From Methylophilus sp. 14 (GTDB lineage Bacteria > Pseudomonadota > Gammaproteobacteria > Burkholderiales > Methylophilaceae), in contig NZ_JADKYS010000001.1 of NCBI RefSeq assembly GCF_015354345.1, forward strand, positions 310,001 through 374,000: a DNA stretch of 64,000 bases, read 5' to 3'. A program made the position numbers and the translations under genes. This document shows, piece by piece, positions 10,520-19,332 of the stretch. The notes under the pieces are model-generated. The model made no database searches and was not told the origin of the DNA. It saw nothing but the letters and a program-made list of their open reading frames with translations. Position 1 is the first letter of the stretch; the number at the start of each line of letters is the position of its first letter.

Positions 10520-11881
10520 ATGCTGGAAAACCTGACCGGCCGCTTACAGGGCGTGATTAAAAACCTGCGCGGCCAGGCGCGACTGACCGAAGACAACATT
10601 GCCGATGCCATGCGCGAAGTGCGTATGGCTTTGCTGGAGGCTGATGTTGCTCTGCCAGTTGTTAAAGATTTTATCGCCCGCGTGAAAGAGCGCGCCAATG
10701 GCCGCGACGTATTGCAGAGCTTAACGCCAGGCCAGGCCGTGATTGAAGTGGTGAACGAAGAGCTCACTGCGCTCATGGGCAAGGCCAACGAAGGCCTCAA
10801 CCTGGCTGCCGTGCCGCCGGTGGTGATTTTGATGGCAGGTTTGCAAGGGGCGGGTAAAACCACCACCTCAGGCAAGCTGGCCAAATTGCTCAAAGAGCAA
10901 AAGAAAAAAGTATTGCTCGCCAGTGCCGACGTTTACCGTCCGGCAGCGATCACGCAGTTGCAAACCCTTGCTAAGCAATTGGAGATTGACTGCTTTGACA
11001 GCAATCCGCAGCAAAAGCCGTTAGACATCGCCGCTCAGGTGATGGAGCAAGCCAGAAAGAGTTACTATGATGTAGTGATCTTTGATACGGCCGGTCGTTT
11101 GGCCATTGATGAAGCCATGATGGCCGAAATCAAAGACCTGCACGCTTACCTCAAGCCGACTGAAACCTTGTTCGTGGTCGACGCCATGCAAGGCCAGGAT
11201 GCCGTCAATACCGCCAAAGCGTTTGGCGAGACACTGCCACTCACTGGCGTGATCGTCACCAAGCTCGACGGCGATGCGCGTGGCGGTGCCGCACTCTCTG
11301 TGCGCCATGTCACTGGCAAGCCGATCAAGTTTATTGGTGTGAGCGAAAAGGTCGATGGCCTGGAGCCTTTCCACCCCGACCGCATGGCGGGCCGTATTTT
11401 GGGCATGGGTGATGTATTAAGCCTGATTGAGGAAGCGCATAAAAAGGTCGACATGGCTGAGGCGCAAAAAGTCGCTGACAAAATCAAGTCCGGCGCCAAG
11501 TTCGACCTCGAAGACTTTAAGTCGCAAATGATGCAAATGCAAAAGATGGGCGGCATGGCCTCACTCATGGACAAAATGCCTAGCCAGATCTCCGGCATGG
11601 CGCAAAAAATCAACACTGACGACGTAGATAAATCGCTGCGCCGCCTGGAAGGCATTATTAATAGCATGACGCCCGAAGAGCGCCGCAAGCCTGAGCTGAT
11701 TAAAGCCACGCGTAAAAAACGCATTGCCGCCGGTAGTGGCGTGCAGGTGCAAGAAGTGAACCGCCTGCTCAATCAGTTTGAAGAAACCCAAAAGATGATG
11801 AAGATGTTCAGCAAGGGTGGCATGGCCAAACTTATGCGAGGCATGGGCGGCATGATGGGTGGTAAATTCCCCGGAATGTAA
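10520..11881 (+). CDS. ffh: signal recognition particle protein Ffh
   Basis: Ffh is the GTPase of the bacterial signal recognition particle; with 4.5S RNA it delivers nascent membrane proteins to FtsY and SecYEG. The ATG at 10520 follows GAAAGG and gives 453 residues. The N-domain is followed by the G-domain with P-loop GLQGAGKTTTSGK (about residues 107-119), DTAGRLAID and TKLDGDARGGAAL. The methionine-rich M-domain is at the end (MMQMQKMGGMASLMDKMP and the MRGMGGMMGG tail). It lies just upstream of tRNA-Lys. Confidence 0.97.
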   Translation: MLENLTGRLQGVIKNLRGQARLTEDNIADAMREVRMALLEADVALPVVKDFIARVKERANGRDVLQSLTPGQAVIEVVNEELTALMGKANEGLNLAAVPPVVILMAGLQGAGKTTTSGKLAKLLKEQKKKVLLASADVYRPAAITQLQTLAKQLEIDCFDSNPQQKPLDIAAQVMEQARKSYYDVVIFDTAGRLAIDEAMMAEIKDLHAYLKPTETLFVVDAMQGQDAVNTAKAFGETLPLTGVIVTKLDGDARGGAALSVRHVTGKPIKFIGVSEKVDGLEPFHPDRMAGRILGMGDVLSLIEEAHKKVDMAEAQKVADKIKSGAKFDLEDFKSQMMQMQKMGGMASLMDKMPSQISGMAQKINTDDVDKSLRRLEGIINSMTPEERRKPELIKATRKKRIAAGSGVQVQEVNRLLNQFEETQKMMKMFSKGGMAKLMRGMGGMMGGKFPGM

Positions 11882-11941
11882 AGCGAAAATTGGGGATGAA
11901 TAAAAAAATAAACTTTTTATACAAAAAAAGCCAAAACAGCA

Positions 11942-11970
11942 TTGACCAAATTTAATTCATCCCCCATAAT
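11942..11970 (+). promoter_or_regulatory. probable promoter of tRNA-Lys
   Basis: TTGACC (11942-11947) and CATAAT (11965-11970) are separated by 17 bp, about 50 bp before the mature tRNA. A 10-bp inverted repeat (GGGGATGAAT at 11892-11901, ATTCATCCCC at 11955-11964) brackets the -35 region; its meaning is unknown. Confidence 0.6.
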
Positions 11971-12020
11971 CGCGTTCTTTCAAATTTGACGCAAAACAAA
12001 GCGGCAGACAAGAAACAGAT

Positions 12021-12096
12021 GGGGTGTTAGCTCAGCTGGTAGAGCAGCGGACTTTTAATCCGTTTGTCGTGGGTTCGATCCCCGCACACCCTACCA
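12021..12096 (+). tRNA. tRNA-Lys (anticodon UUU)
   Basis: The 76-nt cloverleaf has acceptor stem GGGGTGT/ACACCCT with one G-T pair at its end, and the CCA is encoded (12094-12096). The D-arm is GCTCAGCTGGTAGAGC. The anticodon loop CTTTTAA (12052-12058) has anticodon TTT at 12054-12056, and the T-arm is GTGGG-TTCGATC-CCCGC. Its 3' half, from anticodon position 35 on, plus the downstream terminator is repeated several times over the next 10 kb, so this gene is the attachment site of an accessory island. Confidence 0.98.
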
Positions 12097-12107
12097 AAAT
12101 ACAAAAG

Positions 12108-12140
12108 ACGGCTCGCAGAAATGTGAGCCGTTTTTCTTTT
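12108..12140 (+). terminator. rho-independent terminator of tRNA-Lys
   Basis: ACGGCTCGCA (12108-12117) pairs with TGTGAGCCGT (12122-12131) through one G-T pair, followed by TTTTTCTTTT. The same hairpin is copied at the end of every segment of the island. In the diverged copies the paired bases change together (C-G to T-G, G-T to G-C), so the structure is retained. Confidence 0.9.
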
Positions 12141-12243
12141 CTCAATATCAAAGCCACCTTAAGTCAAAAGCTTCTCAAAATTTTATTCATCCATAACTAA
12201 TGGCGTGATATATTTAAATAAATATTAAAAACAAAATATACAA

Positions 12244-12606
12244 ATGAAGAAATTATTAGTAGTTGCATCAACTGTTTTTCTTAGTGGCTGTATTGCTGCA
12301 ATGACACCAAAAGAAGTTGTTGATAAAGGGCCATTAAGCACTTATACAAGTTCAAAAAATAGTGGGGATGTTGTTAAATGTATCGCTCCTAAATGGGAGG
12401 AAACAAAAGATTTTGGGATCTTGCCTATAGTTAGTGCACGTGAAACAGAATCTGGGCACCGAATAATTTTTTATGTTGCTGATGATGTTAAGTATGTTGT
12501 TGACATAGACAATAATACTTCTGGTTCGAAAACTAAGCTGTATGTTGGCAAAACAGCTTCTTATGGTGGCGACAAAAGAATTAAAGATGTTTCCGACTGT
12601 CAATAG
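12244..12606 (+). CDS. small lipoprotein of unknown function
   Basis: The 120-residue protein has a lipoprotein signal peptide, MKKLLVVASTVFLSGC, with the lipobox LSGC placing the lipidated cysteine at residue 16. The mature part is short and polar with two more cysteines (KCIAP and the C-terminal SDCQ) that could form a disulfide. I recognise no domain. No clear ribosome-binding site is seen; the upstream 100 bp are very AT-rich and hold the end of the tRNA terminator and a likely promoter region. It is the only gene between tRNA-Lys and the terminator-only repeat at 12641, so it is the first cargo segment of the island. Confidence 0.72.
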   Translation: MKKLLVVASTVFLSGCIAAMTPKEVVDKGPLSTYTSSKNSGDVVKCIAPKWEETKDFGILPIVSARETESGHRIIFYVADDVKYVVDIDNNTSGSKTKLYVGKTASYGGDKRIKDVSDCQ

Positions 12607-12640
12607 CTTGGACTCATAAGTAGCCTTATGGCTGCTAAAT

Positions 12641-12689
12641 CAAGATAAAAAGGCGGCTTGCAGAAATGTGAGCCGTTTTTCTTTTCTCG
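12641..12689 (+). repeat. island repeat R1: terminator-only copy
   Basis: The hairpin GGCGGCTTGCA...TGTGAGCCG plus TTTTTCTTTTCTC matches the tRNA-Lys terminator. Before it only a short stretch (ATCAAGATA) resembles the CCA-end region of the diverged copy at 17557; the tRNA part is missing. It is followed by ATACTGAGCAG and TTTCAG, as after R2. The rest of the gap to the HNH gene (12690-13135) holds the left-end block listed next and no gene. Confidence 0.75.
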
Positions 12690-12804
12690 ATACTGAGCAG
12701 CGTTTCAGATTTCAGTTTTTCAGCATTCCCAGATTTTGTCATTTTCAGGCTGGTTACCCTCAAGCCATCCCCAAACTCGCCCGCTCGCAGCCCGAAACCC
12801 TGCC

Positions 12805-12917
12805 CATAGACGCACGTCTTGAGTCATAGGCAGGCAAATGGCGGCTGACTGATGCGACGGTAATCCCAACTGAGATCGTTGGCCGTTATGTTGGCCTTGG
12901 CGTGGGAGTTGGGATTT
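12805..12917. repeat. island left-end block L1
   Basis: This non-coding block is shared with 16394-16482: CATAG-CGCAC-TCTT, GGCTGACTGAT, then GAGATCGTTGGCCGTTATGT and TTGGCGTGGGA. Pieces recur at 17940-17970 and 21071-21092. Here it contains an inverted repeat (AATCCCAACT near 12862 and AGTTGGGATT near 12907) around two direct GTTGGCC copies. Position just inside the left end of each segment suggests a recombination or packaging site, but nothing in the sequence proves this. Confidence 0.65.
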
Positions 12918-13135
12918 GTACAGGCGGAAGCTGCTTGATGCTTTTATCAGGCTCGAATGTTAGGTGGGGCAGTTGCTACGAGAGATTCAAGGTTAGCGCC
13001 TTGGGTCTTTTTATTTTTAAGTAAGGTAAACTTTCAGTCAATAATTGCCTGTTGACTTTGGTCGTTGGCAGAAGCCTTTATTAAGTAAAGCTTCGCTAAT
13101 TCTTTTAATGCCATGCTCGACAAGAGGGAATCAAA

Positions 13136-14158
13136 ATGAATCAAATAAGCTCAATGACTCCTAAAATTTATAATCAACAAACTTTATGTGTTTATTGCCG
13201 TGAGCAATTTGATGAGAAAAAGCACCCTCAACCCTTCAGTGATGAGCATATTATTCCAGAAGGTATTGGAGGTACTCATGTACTTCCAAATGCTGTATGT
13301 GCCAGTTGTCGAACACTTACCAGTAATACGTACGAGGTTAGAACAATAAGAAGTACATTCCAGATCCCTCGCATTATTCTGGGGGTGCGCCGCAAAAAAC
13401 AAAGACAGCGAGATAAAAAAAGAGGGTCGCCTTCTTTGCCTCTGGTTGCATTAGGTAACAATACTGTTTCAATAGCTGAACCAGACTTAGCTGTGACCGG
13501 TCGCGATTTTCCTCAGTTATTTCACTTACCTAAATTTGATCGAGCGGGCTTTTATACTGGTATTCGTAACGACGATATTTGTACCTCATTTCGAGTGGTT
13601 TTAGTTGATCTTGGGGTAACTAATAAACTGCCTGCCGGAGGAATTACTGTTTCTATCAAAATAGATTTCTTTGAGTTTGCGATGACACTTATCAAGATGG
13701 CATACAGTTATGCATTGGCAAATAGTCTGAATTTACAAACCGATATTAACGATATCAGAGATTTGATTTTGGGAAATAGAACTGATGTATTTAACTTTTT
13801 TGGTTCATTTGAGAGCGACTCTGACAAAACAAGTGAATTGCACACTCTTTCACATTCTGTTCTTAAAAGCTTAGTCATAGTTAAACTTCACCTATTCTCT
13901 GCTTATACCAAACAGTCGTATATGGTTGTTATCGGCAAGAGCAATCAGGGCCCCATTTCAGTCTCAGGTTCTTCAAAAATGAGATTGCCAGCCTTCAGTG
14001 GGAATCGGATTGCATTAGTCGATAATGCAATTAAGTTGAATACCAATTATGACAATACTCATGTTAGAAATCCAAATGAGATGTTTAGAGCTAACGAAAT
14101 AATCAGCGATAAAATGCTTTTGCCTAAGAAAAACCGGATTCTAAGTTATAAAAGCTAG
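13136..14158 (+). CDS. HNH endonuclease-like protein
   Basis: The protein has 340 residues. The N-terminal zinc-finger-type HNH module has CVYCREQF (Cys19-Cys22 by position), DEHIIPEGIGG with the histidine of the HNH motif, and N-A-V-C-A-S-C as the second cysteine pair. This is the layout of the HNH_5 type. The remaining 250 residues are unrecognised and hydrophilic. It starts at ATG 13136 after GAGGGA. The next gene encodes a second nuclease-like protein in the same direction with almost no gap, so they probably form one unit. It is AT-rich relative to ffh and lies in the tRNA-Lys island; a defence role is plausible but inferred. Confidence 0.75.
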   Translation: MNQISSMTPKIYNQQTLCVYCREQFDEKKHPQPFSDEHIIPEGIGGTHVLPNAVCASCRTLTSNTYEVRTIRSTFQIPRIILGVRRKKQRQRDKKRGSPSLPLVALGNNTVSIAEPDLAVTGRDFPQLFHLPKFDRAGFYTGIRNDDICTSFRVVLVDLGVTNKLPAGGITVSIKIDFFEFAMTLIKMAYSYALANSLNLQTDINDIRDLILGNRTDVFNFFGSFESDSDKTSELHTLSHSVLKSLVIVKLHLFSAYTKQSYMVVIGKSNQGPISVSGSSKMRLPAFSGNRIALVDNAIKLNTNYDNTHVRNPNEMFRANEIISDKMLLPKKNRILSYKS

Positions 14159-14202
14159 TGTTACTGTTATGTTTGTTATTAAAACCACATTTCTTGATCC
14201 CA

Positions 14203-15123
14203 ATGGCTGAAGCTAGAGATACAAAACCACTTTTTTATAAAACGGAGCATGGCTATCAAAAGCCTATTGTTAACGTTGGGCGATTAAAAGAGATGGTGCA
14301 TAAAGATTTGAAAAAGTTTGCCGACGAATATCTTGATGGTGACTTAGAGGGAAGTGAGCAATATTTAGTTGCTGTAACCCTTCTAGAGAGGTATTTTGGT
14401 TTTAAATGGATTGAGAAACATATATTAGATGAGCCCCCAAATGGTTTTTTTGGGAGAGGAGTTGCGGATGAAATCAATGATGGCATTGTTATGCGTAAAG
14501 TCATTAATTTAGCTGAGTTCCTTATCAATTTAGCACCGCAAAAGAATATTGATACTATTCTTCATATGATTGCTTCGGGTGAAATTGAGTCTAGTTATGC
14601 AGAGTTAGAGGTTGCAAAGTTCTTAATGACAAGAAATGTAAGCTTCCATTTTGTTACTCCAACTGTTAAGGGTGAAAGCTTTGACTTGTTAATCGATGCT
14701 CCATTTGCATCACAAGTATGTGCAGATACCAAATGCAAGTTAGAGGCAGGGGAGTTTTCCGCTAAAGGAATATTGCATAGTTTAAAACAAGCGACTAAAC
14801 GCAACCTTCCAAAGGATAGACCGGGCACTATTTTTCTTAAGATTCCTCAAGAATGGCAATCCTCGCCAAGTATCTGGGCAGAAACTCAAGATGTTTGTAG
14901 AGACTTTCTCAAGCAACATTTAAGATTGGTTAGCATTACTATATTTGCTTCGCATATGCTATCCGTAGGAGATTTTTTGAGGTTTTGGTTTACTGGTGTA
15001 GAAATTACCAGTCATATTCATAGGTTTAACACTAATTTGAATTGGAAGTTCTTCGATGGTGCAAATCCACAACACAGTACTCCTGAATCTTGGATAACAC
15101 TTGAAGATATCCTCAAAGATTAA
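14203..15123 (+). CDS. PD-(D/E)XK nuclease-like protein
   Basis: This protein of 306 residues (or 321 from a GTG at 14158 that overlaps the HNH stop codon) has a restriction-endonuclease-like core. The core has a glutamate in SYAELEVAKFL, then GESFDLLID, then CADTKCK as the D-x-K motif, and a later QATKRNLPKDRPG helix (about residues 140-225). This order E...D...(D)xK is that of the PD-(D/E)XK fold. The N-terminal 130 residues are helical and unrecognised. It directly follows the HNH gene. I cannot name a known two-gene system with exactly this pair, and the start codon is uncertain since neither candidate has a good ribosome-binding site. Confidence 0.6.
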   Translation: MAEARDTKPLFYKTEHGYQKPIVNVGRLKEMVHKDLKKFADEYLDGDLEGSEQYLVAVTLLERYFGFKWIEKHILDEPPNGFFGRGVADEINDGIVMRKVINLAEFLINLAPQKNIDTILHMIASGEIESSYAELEVAKFLMTRNVSFHFVTPTVKGESFDLLIDAPFASQVCADTKCKLEAGEFSAKGILHSLKQATKRNLPKDRPGTIFLKIPQEWQSSPSIWAETQDVCRDFLKQHLRLVSITIFASHMLSVGDFLRFWFTGVEITSHIHRFNTNLNWKFFDGANPQHSTPESWITLEDILKD

Positions 15124-15303
15124 GCCAACTGGCTAGTTTAAATTGGTCGGCCAAGCGGCGAGCAGATCACTTGTCTTGCCCCATGGTTTTGCTATCAAGC
15201 TTGTACAAAAGAAAAAATTAGCAGCTGAAAATATTGATGAACTAGTTCGATGTTTAGTGCTAGTCTACTAAATTAAATCGTTTATTTATTAGAGGAGGCG
15301 TAT

Positions 15304-15864
15304 ATGAAGTTTAGAGAAATTTCGAATTTTTTTAGTTTTGTTATCTTCCTGACATTATTAACCTCGGCTACATTTGCTCATGCTTCACTTGAGGGGCATA
15401 CAATTAATTATTCTTATATAGTGCCGAATATTGACACTGTTTACGAAGAAGGGGCATATTTTGTTCCGGTAGACGGGGTGACGATTTCAAATATCGCCGG
15501 AACCTATAATACGATTACGATCCTTGGCAATAGCCTGGTTGTTAATTATCCTATTGTCGTGGGTCCAGAGATGGTCTCTTGGCTAGATGCCCCCTTCAAT
15601 GGTTTTAAGATTAATGCCCCAGATTATATTTTTTCCTCGTTCCGCTTGCTCAGTAATACCGCTTTGGTTGACAATCCAGAGTTCTTTTTTGATGCACATA
15701 ATCTTTATGTAAACTGGAACGGTATATTTTGGAGTGCAAATGGGGGCAAGATTACCTTTGCTATAAATACAAGTGCTGTACCTGAAGCAGAAGCTTACAT
15801 CTTGACCTTAACTGGTTTAGGTTTAATAGGATTGCTACATAGACGTAGAAAGAAAGTGAATTAA
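15304..15864 (+). CDS. PEP-CTERM sorting domain protein (island segment end)
   Basis: The 186-residue exported protein has a signal peptide (residues about 1-28, ending TFAHA) and a C-terminal sorting signal VPEAEAYILTLTGLGLIGLL followed by HRRRKKVN. AGAGGAGG at 15290-15297 is a strong ribosome-binding site. The middle is a beta-rich, aromatic sequence with no named domain. The stop codon TAA (15862-15864) is bases 36-38 of the tRNA-Lys-derived repeat that begins at 15861, so the gene ends exactly inside the attachment core. The 180 bp before it (15124-15303) hold no gene I can support. Confidence 0.85.
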   Translation: MKFREISNFFSFVIFLTLLTSATFAHASLEGHTINYSYIVPNIDTVYEEGAYFVPVDGVTISNIAGTYNTITILGNSLVVNYPIVVGPEMVSWLDAPFNGFKINAPDYIFSSFRLLSNTALVDNPEFFFDAHNLYVNWNGIFWSANGGKITFAINTSAVPEAEAYILTLTGLGLIGLLHRRRKKVN

Positions 15865-15949
15865 TCTGTTTGTCGTGGGTTCGATCCCCGCACACCCTAC
15901 CAAAATACAAAAGACGGCTCGCAGAAATGTGAGCCGTTTTTCTTTTCTC
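15861..15949 (+). repeat. island repeat R2: tRNA-Lys 3' half plus terminator
   Basis: It is identical to 12055-12143 except for one base (C at 12061 is T here): 88 of 89 positions. Identity starts abruptly at TTAATC in the anticodon loop and ends after TTTTCTTTTCTC. It is not a functional tRNA because the 5' half is missing. The sequence after it, ATACTGAATAGTAT, forms a small hairpin. Confidence 0.97.
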
Positions 15950-16019
15950 GATACTGAATAGTATTTCAGCATTTCTCTATTTTTCAGTTTTCTGACTGGT
16001 CGCTCACTAGCTTAAGCAA

Positions 16020-16289
16020 TTAACGACTCATTAAAGCTACTGAAACTACTAACTCCGTAATTAACATTGCAAACATCAGATATTTTGCAATATCTACAAA
16101 AGCCTTTAATTTCTTTTGGCCAGAAGTTAGCTTCATTTTCAACTCACCATCAGGTGTAAATAAAAAGTTCAAGAAACTCATGCTTTGTTTGTATTGAGAT
16201 TTATAGATCCAATATTTATTTAGCAGAGCTGATAAAAGATAGATTGAGAGAAAGAAGAGAGCTAGTAGCCTGAACATCGGAATTAACAT
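16020..16289 (-). CDS. small membrane protein, unknown
   Basis: The 89-residue protein has one hydrophobic segment near the N-terminus (MFRLLALFFLSIYLLSALL) and one at the C-terminus (YLMFAMLITELVVSVALM), joined by a basic polar loop. ATG 16289 follows TAGGTAAC. It is the only minus-strand gene with reasonable support inside the island, and I do not recognise a family. Its position directly after repeat R2 makes it the left cargo gene of the segment that ends at 17559. Confidence 0.55.
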   Translation of the reverse strand: MLIPMFRLLALFFLSIYLLSALLNKYWIYKSQYKQSMSFLNFLFTPDGELKMKLTSGQKKLKAFVDIAKYLMFAMLITELVVSVALMSR

Positions 16290-16393
16290 TAGTTACCTAG
16301 CGTAGTGTGGGGATAGATAGATAATAGCACTGTCACTAATCGCATTCAGATTGAGTAGTCTAAACTAACCCACTTGCATCCTCAGACTTTGCT

Positions 16394-16482
16394 CATAGTC
16401 GCACATCTTAGGCTATAGCCAAGCAATCAGGGCTGACTGATAAACGTGAGATCGTTGGCCGTTATGTTGGCTTGGCGTGGGA
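16394..16482. repeat. island left-end block L2
   Basis: It matches L1 over CATAG-CGCAC-TCTT, GGCTGACTGAT and GAGATCGTTGGCCGTTATGT, with a deletion where L1 has the left arm of its inverted repeat. The remaining gap between the small membrane gene and the next PEP-CTERM gene (16290-16704) holds an 8-base C tract (16529-16536) and an AT-rich probable promoter region, but no gene. Confidence 0.75.
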
Positions 16483-16704
16483 AGTTGTGGTTTATTCAGC
16501 CGAGAGTGGCTAGTACGTAGATTGGGAACCCCCCCCAATATTCATCTCACTAATTCAAAATAAACATCTCATCTACCCATTCGGGCTAATCATGACCCTT
16601 CAGGCTACCTAGTGCGAGTGTAAATGCTAAGTTACAATCTTTATGTTGCTTGTAATACTGAATATACGGATACGCACAATTAACTAATAAGAAAGTATTT
16701 GCCA

Positions 16705-17559
16705 ATGCCTCAACTGACCAATTTAAAAACGTGTTTGATAGCAGCCTCTGTACTAGGTTTTTTCAGTCTTAATGCCAATGCGACACTCACAAGTTACACA
16801 TCGGATGGCAAAGATTTGGTGTATAGCTCAATCAGTGATGTAACTTGGACCAAAGATGCCAATCTTCTTGGGAGTATGATTGCTGCCAATGGATATGACA
16901 ATGTAGTGAATGCAATTATTGCTGCCAGCCCAACAGTCACATCGTTACCAAATCCAGATTCTGCTCCGACAGGAGTCTATACAATTAGTCAAAATGATTT
17001 TGATGGTGAATTTGTTAGTTGGTATGGCGCAGTGGCATTTGTCAGTTATCTGAATAGTATTGAGTATGGTGGAAGTAATCGTTGGCAATTACCGAAGGCC
17101 ATGACTCTGGAAAATTCTAATTGTGCGTCAGATGCTAGTTTCCCAGTTTGCAGTTATGACGCTATTGTTCTAGGAAATGGCGCTACTGCAGGTAATGAGT
17201 TAGCTGAACTTTATTTCAATGAACTTGGGGGTAGGAGCACTAAAACTTTAGATGGTGTGTTCTACCCTGGGACCGGTATGCCACAAACTGATATTTTCGA
17301 TAACGAATCTGACGGCTTTGGGTTTAATCCTAGTTTTGTAACTGGTACCGAAGTTCTAAGCAATAGCAATTTAAACTACTATTTTGACACGCGTCATGGT
17401 CGTCAACTTTCTTTCTTAAAAGATTGGGCTAGCTATTATGTCTGGGCAATCACACCAGGCTTAATCACTGCTGTACCAGAGCCTGAAAGTTTAGGAATGT
17501 TGATGGCAGGACTTGGCTTAATCAGTTTGATTAAAAGACGAGGAAGATTGAATTCATAA
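16705..17559 (+). CDS. PEP-CTERM protein with DUF1566-like features (island segment end)
   Basis: The protein of 284 residues has a signal peptide (ends SLNANA) and a tail VPEPESLGMLMAGLGLISL then IKRRGRLNS. The middle has features seen in DUF1566-type surface proteins: VTWTKDANLL near the start, GGSNRWQLPKAM, and a late YYVWAITPG. Such modules are common in PEP-CTERM proteins. A TTG two codons upstream is an alternative start, but ATG 16705 is preferred. The TAA stop (17557-17559) is again supplied by the tRNA-derived repeat R3. Confidence 0.85.
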   Translation: MPQLTNLKTCLIAASVLGFFSLNANATLTSYTSDGKDLVYSSISDVTWTKDANLLGSMIAANGYDNVVNAIIAASPTVTSLPNPDSAPTGVYTISQNDFDGEFVSWYGAVAFVSYLNSIEYGGSNRWQLPKAMTLENSNCASDASFPVCSYDAIVLGNGATAGNELAELYFNELGGRSTKTLDGVFYPGTGMPQTDIFDNESDGFGFNPSFVTGTEVLSNSNLNYYFDTRHGRQLSFLKDWASYYVWAITPGLITAVPEPESLGMLMAGLGLISLIKRRGRLNS

Positions 17560-17644
17560 TCCGTTTTTCGTGGGTTCTATCCTCGCACACCCTATCAAGA
17601 TACAAAAGACGGCTCGCAGAAATGTGAGCCGTTTTTCTTTTCTC
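17557..17644 (+). repeat. island repeat R3: tRNA-Lys 3' half plus terminator, diverged
   Basis: It matches 12056-12143 over 88 bases with five substitutions and no indel. All five changes are in the tRNA and linker part; the terminator hairpin is unchanged. The following AGCCGAACGGCA forms a small hairpin (GCCG/CGGC) at the same place as the hairpin after R2, but with different bases. Confidence 0.95.
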
Positions 17645-17939
17645 AAAGCCGAACGGCATTTCAGAATTCAGTTTCCCGGCATTTCACTAATTTCAAAAAC
17701 GTAGTTGAGTTTCAGGTTTTCAGAATTCCAGTGTTTCGGGATTTTGAGTCAGTGGCGATTCATTTTTTGTTTGAAAGCGTTGCGCCTTATGTTGAAAGCT
17801 GGTCTGGGTTGCTGCGCGCTTTTAATAAATACAAGCACTGTGACGATGGTGCGATTGGGGAAGGCTTTTCGGAGCCTGTAGCCCGCGTATTCGGCTCTGG
17901 TTCGCCATTGAATTCTCTTAGTTGCATGACGTGCATGTT

Positions 17940-17970
17940 GCCATTGCAGGGCTGGCTGATACGACGGTGA
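17940..17970. repeat. island left-end block L3 (fragment)
   Basis: GGCTGGCTGATACGACGGTGA corresponds to GGCTGACTGATGCGACGGTAA of L1 (differences by eye at three positions). The surrounding gap 17645-18228 otherwise contains the downstream part of R3, short frames on both strands that look non-coding, and the inverted repeat at 18089. Confidence 0.55.
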
Positions 17971-18088
17971 GCTACCCCAGTGCTGTAAAGACTGTTCAGT
18001 GGATTGATTGAGCTGCTTTTCCATGACCATAGAAGCCTTAGGGCTGTATCGTGATTGCATTACCCGCCTTAACGCTCTATTTTTACAG

Positions 18089-18113
18089 GATTATTTCGTT
18101 TTTCGAAATAATC
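18089..18113. promoter_or_regulatory. 10-bp inverted repeat upstream of the hydrolase gene
   Basis: GATTATTTCG and CGAAATAATC flank a TTTTT loop, 118 bp before the hydrolase start. It could be an operator or a weak terminator without a following T run. No matching regulator is seen nearby. Confidence 0.45.
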
Positions 18114-18231
18114 AATTGCAGTCAGCACGCATTCTCAACAATTAATCAATCAGTTAAATTTAAGCCACTCCGATAGTGAACGGAACAGATGTGATGAATC
18201 GCTTAATTTACTTTTTGATAAAGGACTAATG

Positions 18232-19227
18232 ATGAAAAACGCCACTTTAAAATTGATGATGCATACACCAATACTGTTAGGTACCGTTGTTTCGGCATTG
18301 GCATTGACTCCCTTGGCGGCTTCCGCCGCGCCTGCTTCGAGCGTATCTGTACAAAGTGAAACGGTTGTGTCGTATCACACGGTGGCCTTGGATGGTGTGA
18401 AGATTTTCTACAGGGAAGCGGGACCTAAAAATGCGCCCACAGTGTTGCTGCTGCATGGCTTTCCAACTTCGTCACATATGTTTAGAAACTTGATACCTAA
18501 ACTTGCCGATCGCTATCATGTGATTGCGCCAGATTATCCTGGCTACGGCCAGAGTGACCAGCCTGCCATGGATCAATTTAGCTACAGTTTTGATCATTTA
18601 GCTGCCGTTGTTGATAAATTCACAACACAAATCGGCTTAACCAAGTACGCCATGTATGTACAGGATTATGGCGCACCGATCGGTTATCGCTTGGCTGTTG
18701 CGCATCCTGAGAAGATTAGTGCGATTGTTGTGCAAAATGGTAATGCATATGTTGAGGGCATCGATAATCCGTTTTGGGATCCGGTAAAAGCGTTTTGGAA
18801 GGATAAATCTGAAGCCAATGCGGCAAAACTGCGGCCGGTGTTGGAATTGGGTGCCACCAAGTGGCAATATACTGAGGGTTTTCGCGATCCGGCAAATCAT
18901 GTGAGCCCGGATACATGGATGCTTGATCAGGCTTATCTGGATCGCCCTGGCAATAAGGATATTCAGCTAGAGTTATTTTATAGTTATGGCACCAACCCGC
19001 CTTTGTATCCAGCATGGCAGAAATATTTCCGTCAGCATCAACCACCCATGTTGATTGTGTGGGGTAAGAACGACAAAATATTCCCTGGCGAGGGCGCTAC
19101 ACCCTATTTGCGCGATCTGCCACAGGCTGAGCTTCACTTGCTAGATACGGGTCACTTTGCCCTGGAGGAGGATGGTGAGCTGATTGAGAAATTGATGCAC
19201 GATTTCTTGGATCGTAAAGTTAAATAA
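18232..19227 (+). CDS. exported alpha/beta hydrolase, haloalkane-dehalogenase-like
   Basis: The protein of 331 residues has a signal peptide ending near residue 33 (LTPLAASAA), so it should work outside the cytoplasm. The fold signature [18 protein letters not shown] gives the oxyanion region. The nucleophile position reads [10 protein letters not shown] with aspartate (Asp145), not the serine of esterases. An acid in [10 protein letters not shown] and the histidine in [10 protein letters not shown] complete the triad. Aspartate nucleophiles are typical of haloalkane and haloacetate dehalogenases and of epoxide hydrolases. AAGGA at 18221-18225 favours the second ATG. The substrate is unknown. 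It lies in the island segment ending at 20949. Confidence 0.8.
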   Translation: MKNATLKLMMHTPILLGTVVSALALTPLAASAAPASSVSVQSETVVSYHTVALDGVKIFYREAGPKNAPTVLLLHGFPTSSHMFRNLIPKLADRYHVIAPDYPGYGQSDQPAMDQFSYSFDHLAAVVDKFTTQIGLTKYAMYVQDYGAPIGYRLAVAHPEKISAIVVQNGNAYVEGIDNPFWDPVKAFWKDKSEANAAKLRPVLELGATKWQYTEGFRDPANHVSPDTWMLDQAYLDRPGNKDIQLELFYSYGTNPPLYPAWQKYFRQHQPPMLIVWGKNDKIFPGEGATPYLRDLPQAELHLLDTGHFALEEDGELIEKLMHDFLDRKVK

Positions 19228-19332
19228 TCACGGCAGAGCGCAGCGCCCAACAACGTTTTTGAAGTGTTTCAAGCGTAAGAAATATTTTTATTCACCGGCG
19301 CAATACATGGCCAACCATTTGGGAGAGTAGGC

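Noticed and set aside
12805-12917. L1 as an integron attC site
   Set aside because: It has inverted arms and a suitable length, but the 7-base core sites do not fit the attC consensus, the other copy lacks the arm, and no integron integrase is visible.
15160-15272. Open stretch before the PEP-CTERM gene as a gene remnant
   Set aside because: A short frame (LAAENIDELVRCLV) can be read, but it has no start signal, no known relative and is too short to support.
15861-15949. A second tRNA-Lys gene at R2 (and at R3-R5)
   Set aside because: Only the 3' half is present; the acceptor 5' strand, D-arm and anticodon 5' stem are replaced by PEP-CTERM coding sequence or other DNA.
16529-16536. C8 tract as a phase-variable switch
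   Set aside because: It lies in non-coding DNA well upstream of the next gene, outside any recognisable promoter, so a switching role has no support.
17731-17970. 79-codon frame after R3
   Set aside because: It overlaps the L3 repeat block, has no ribosome-binding site and is opposed by another frame; it is best explained as non-coding.
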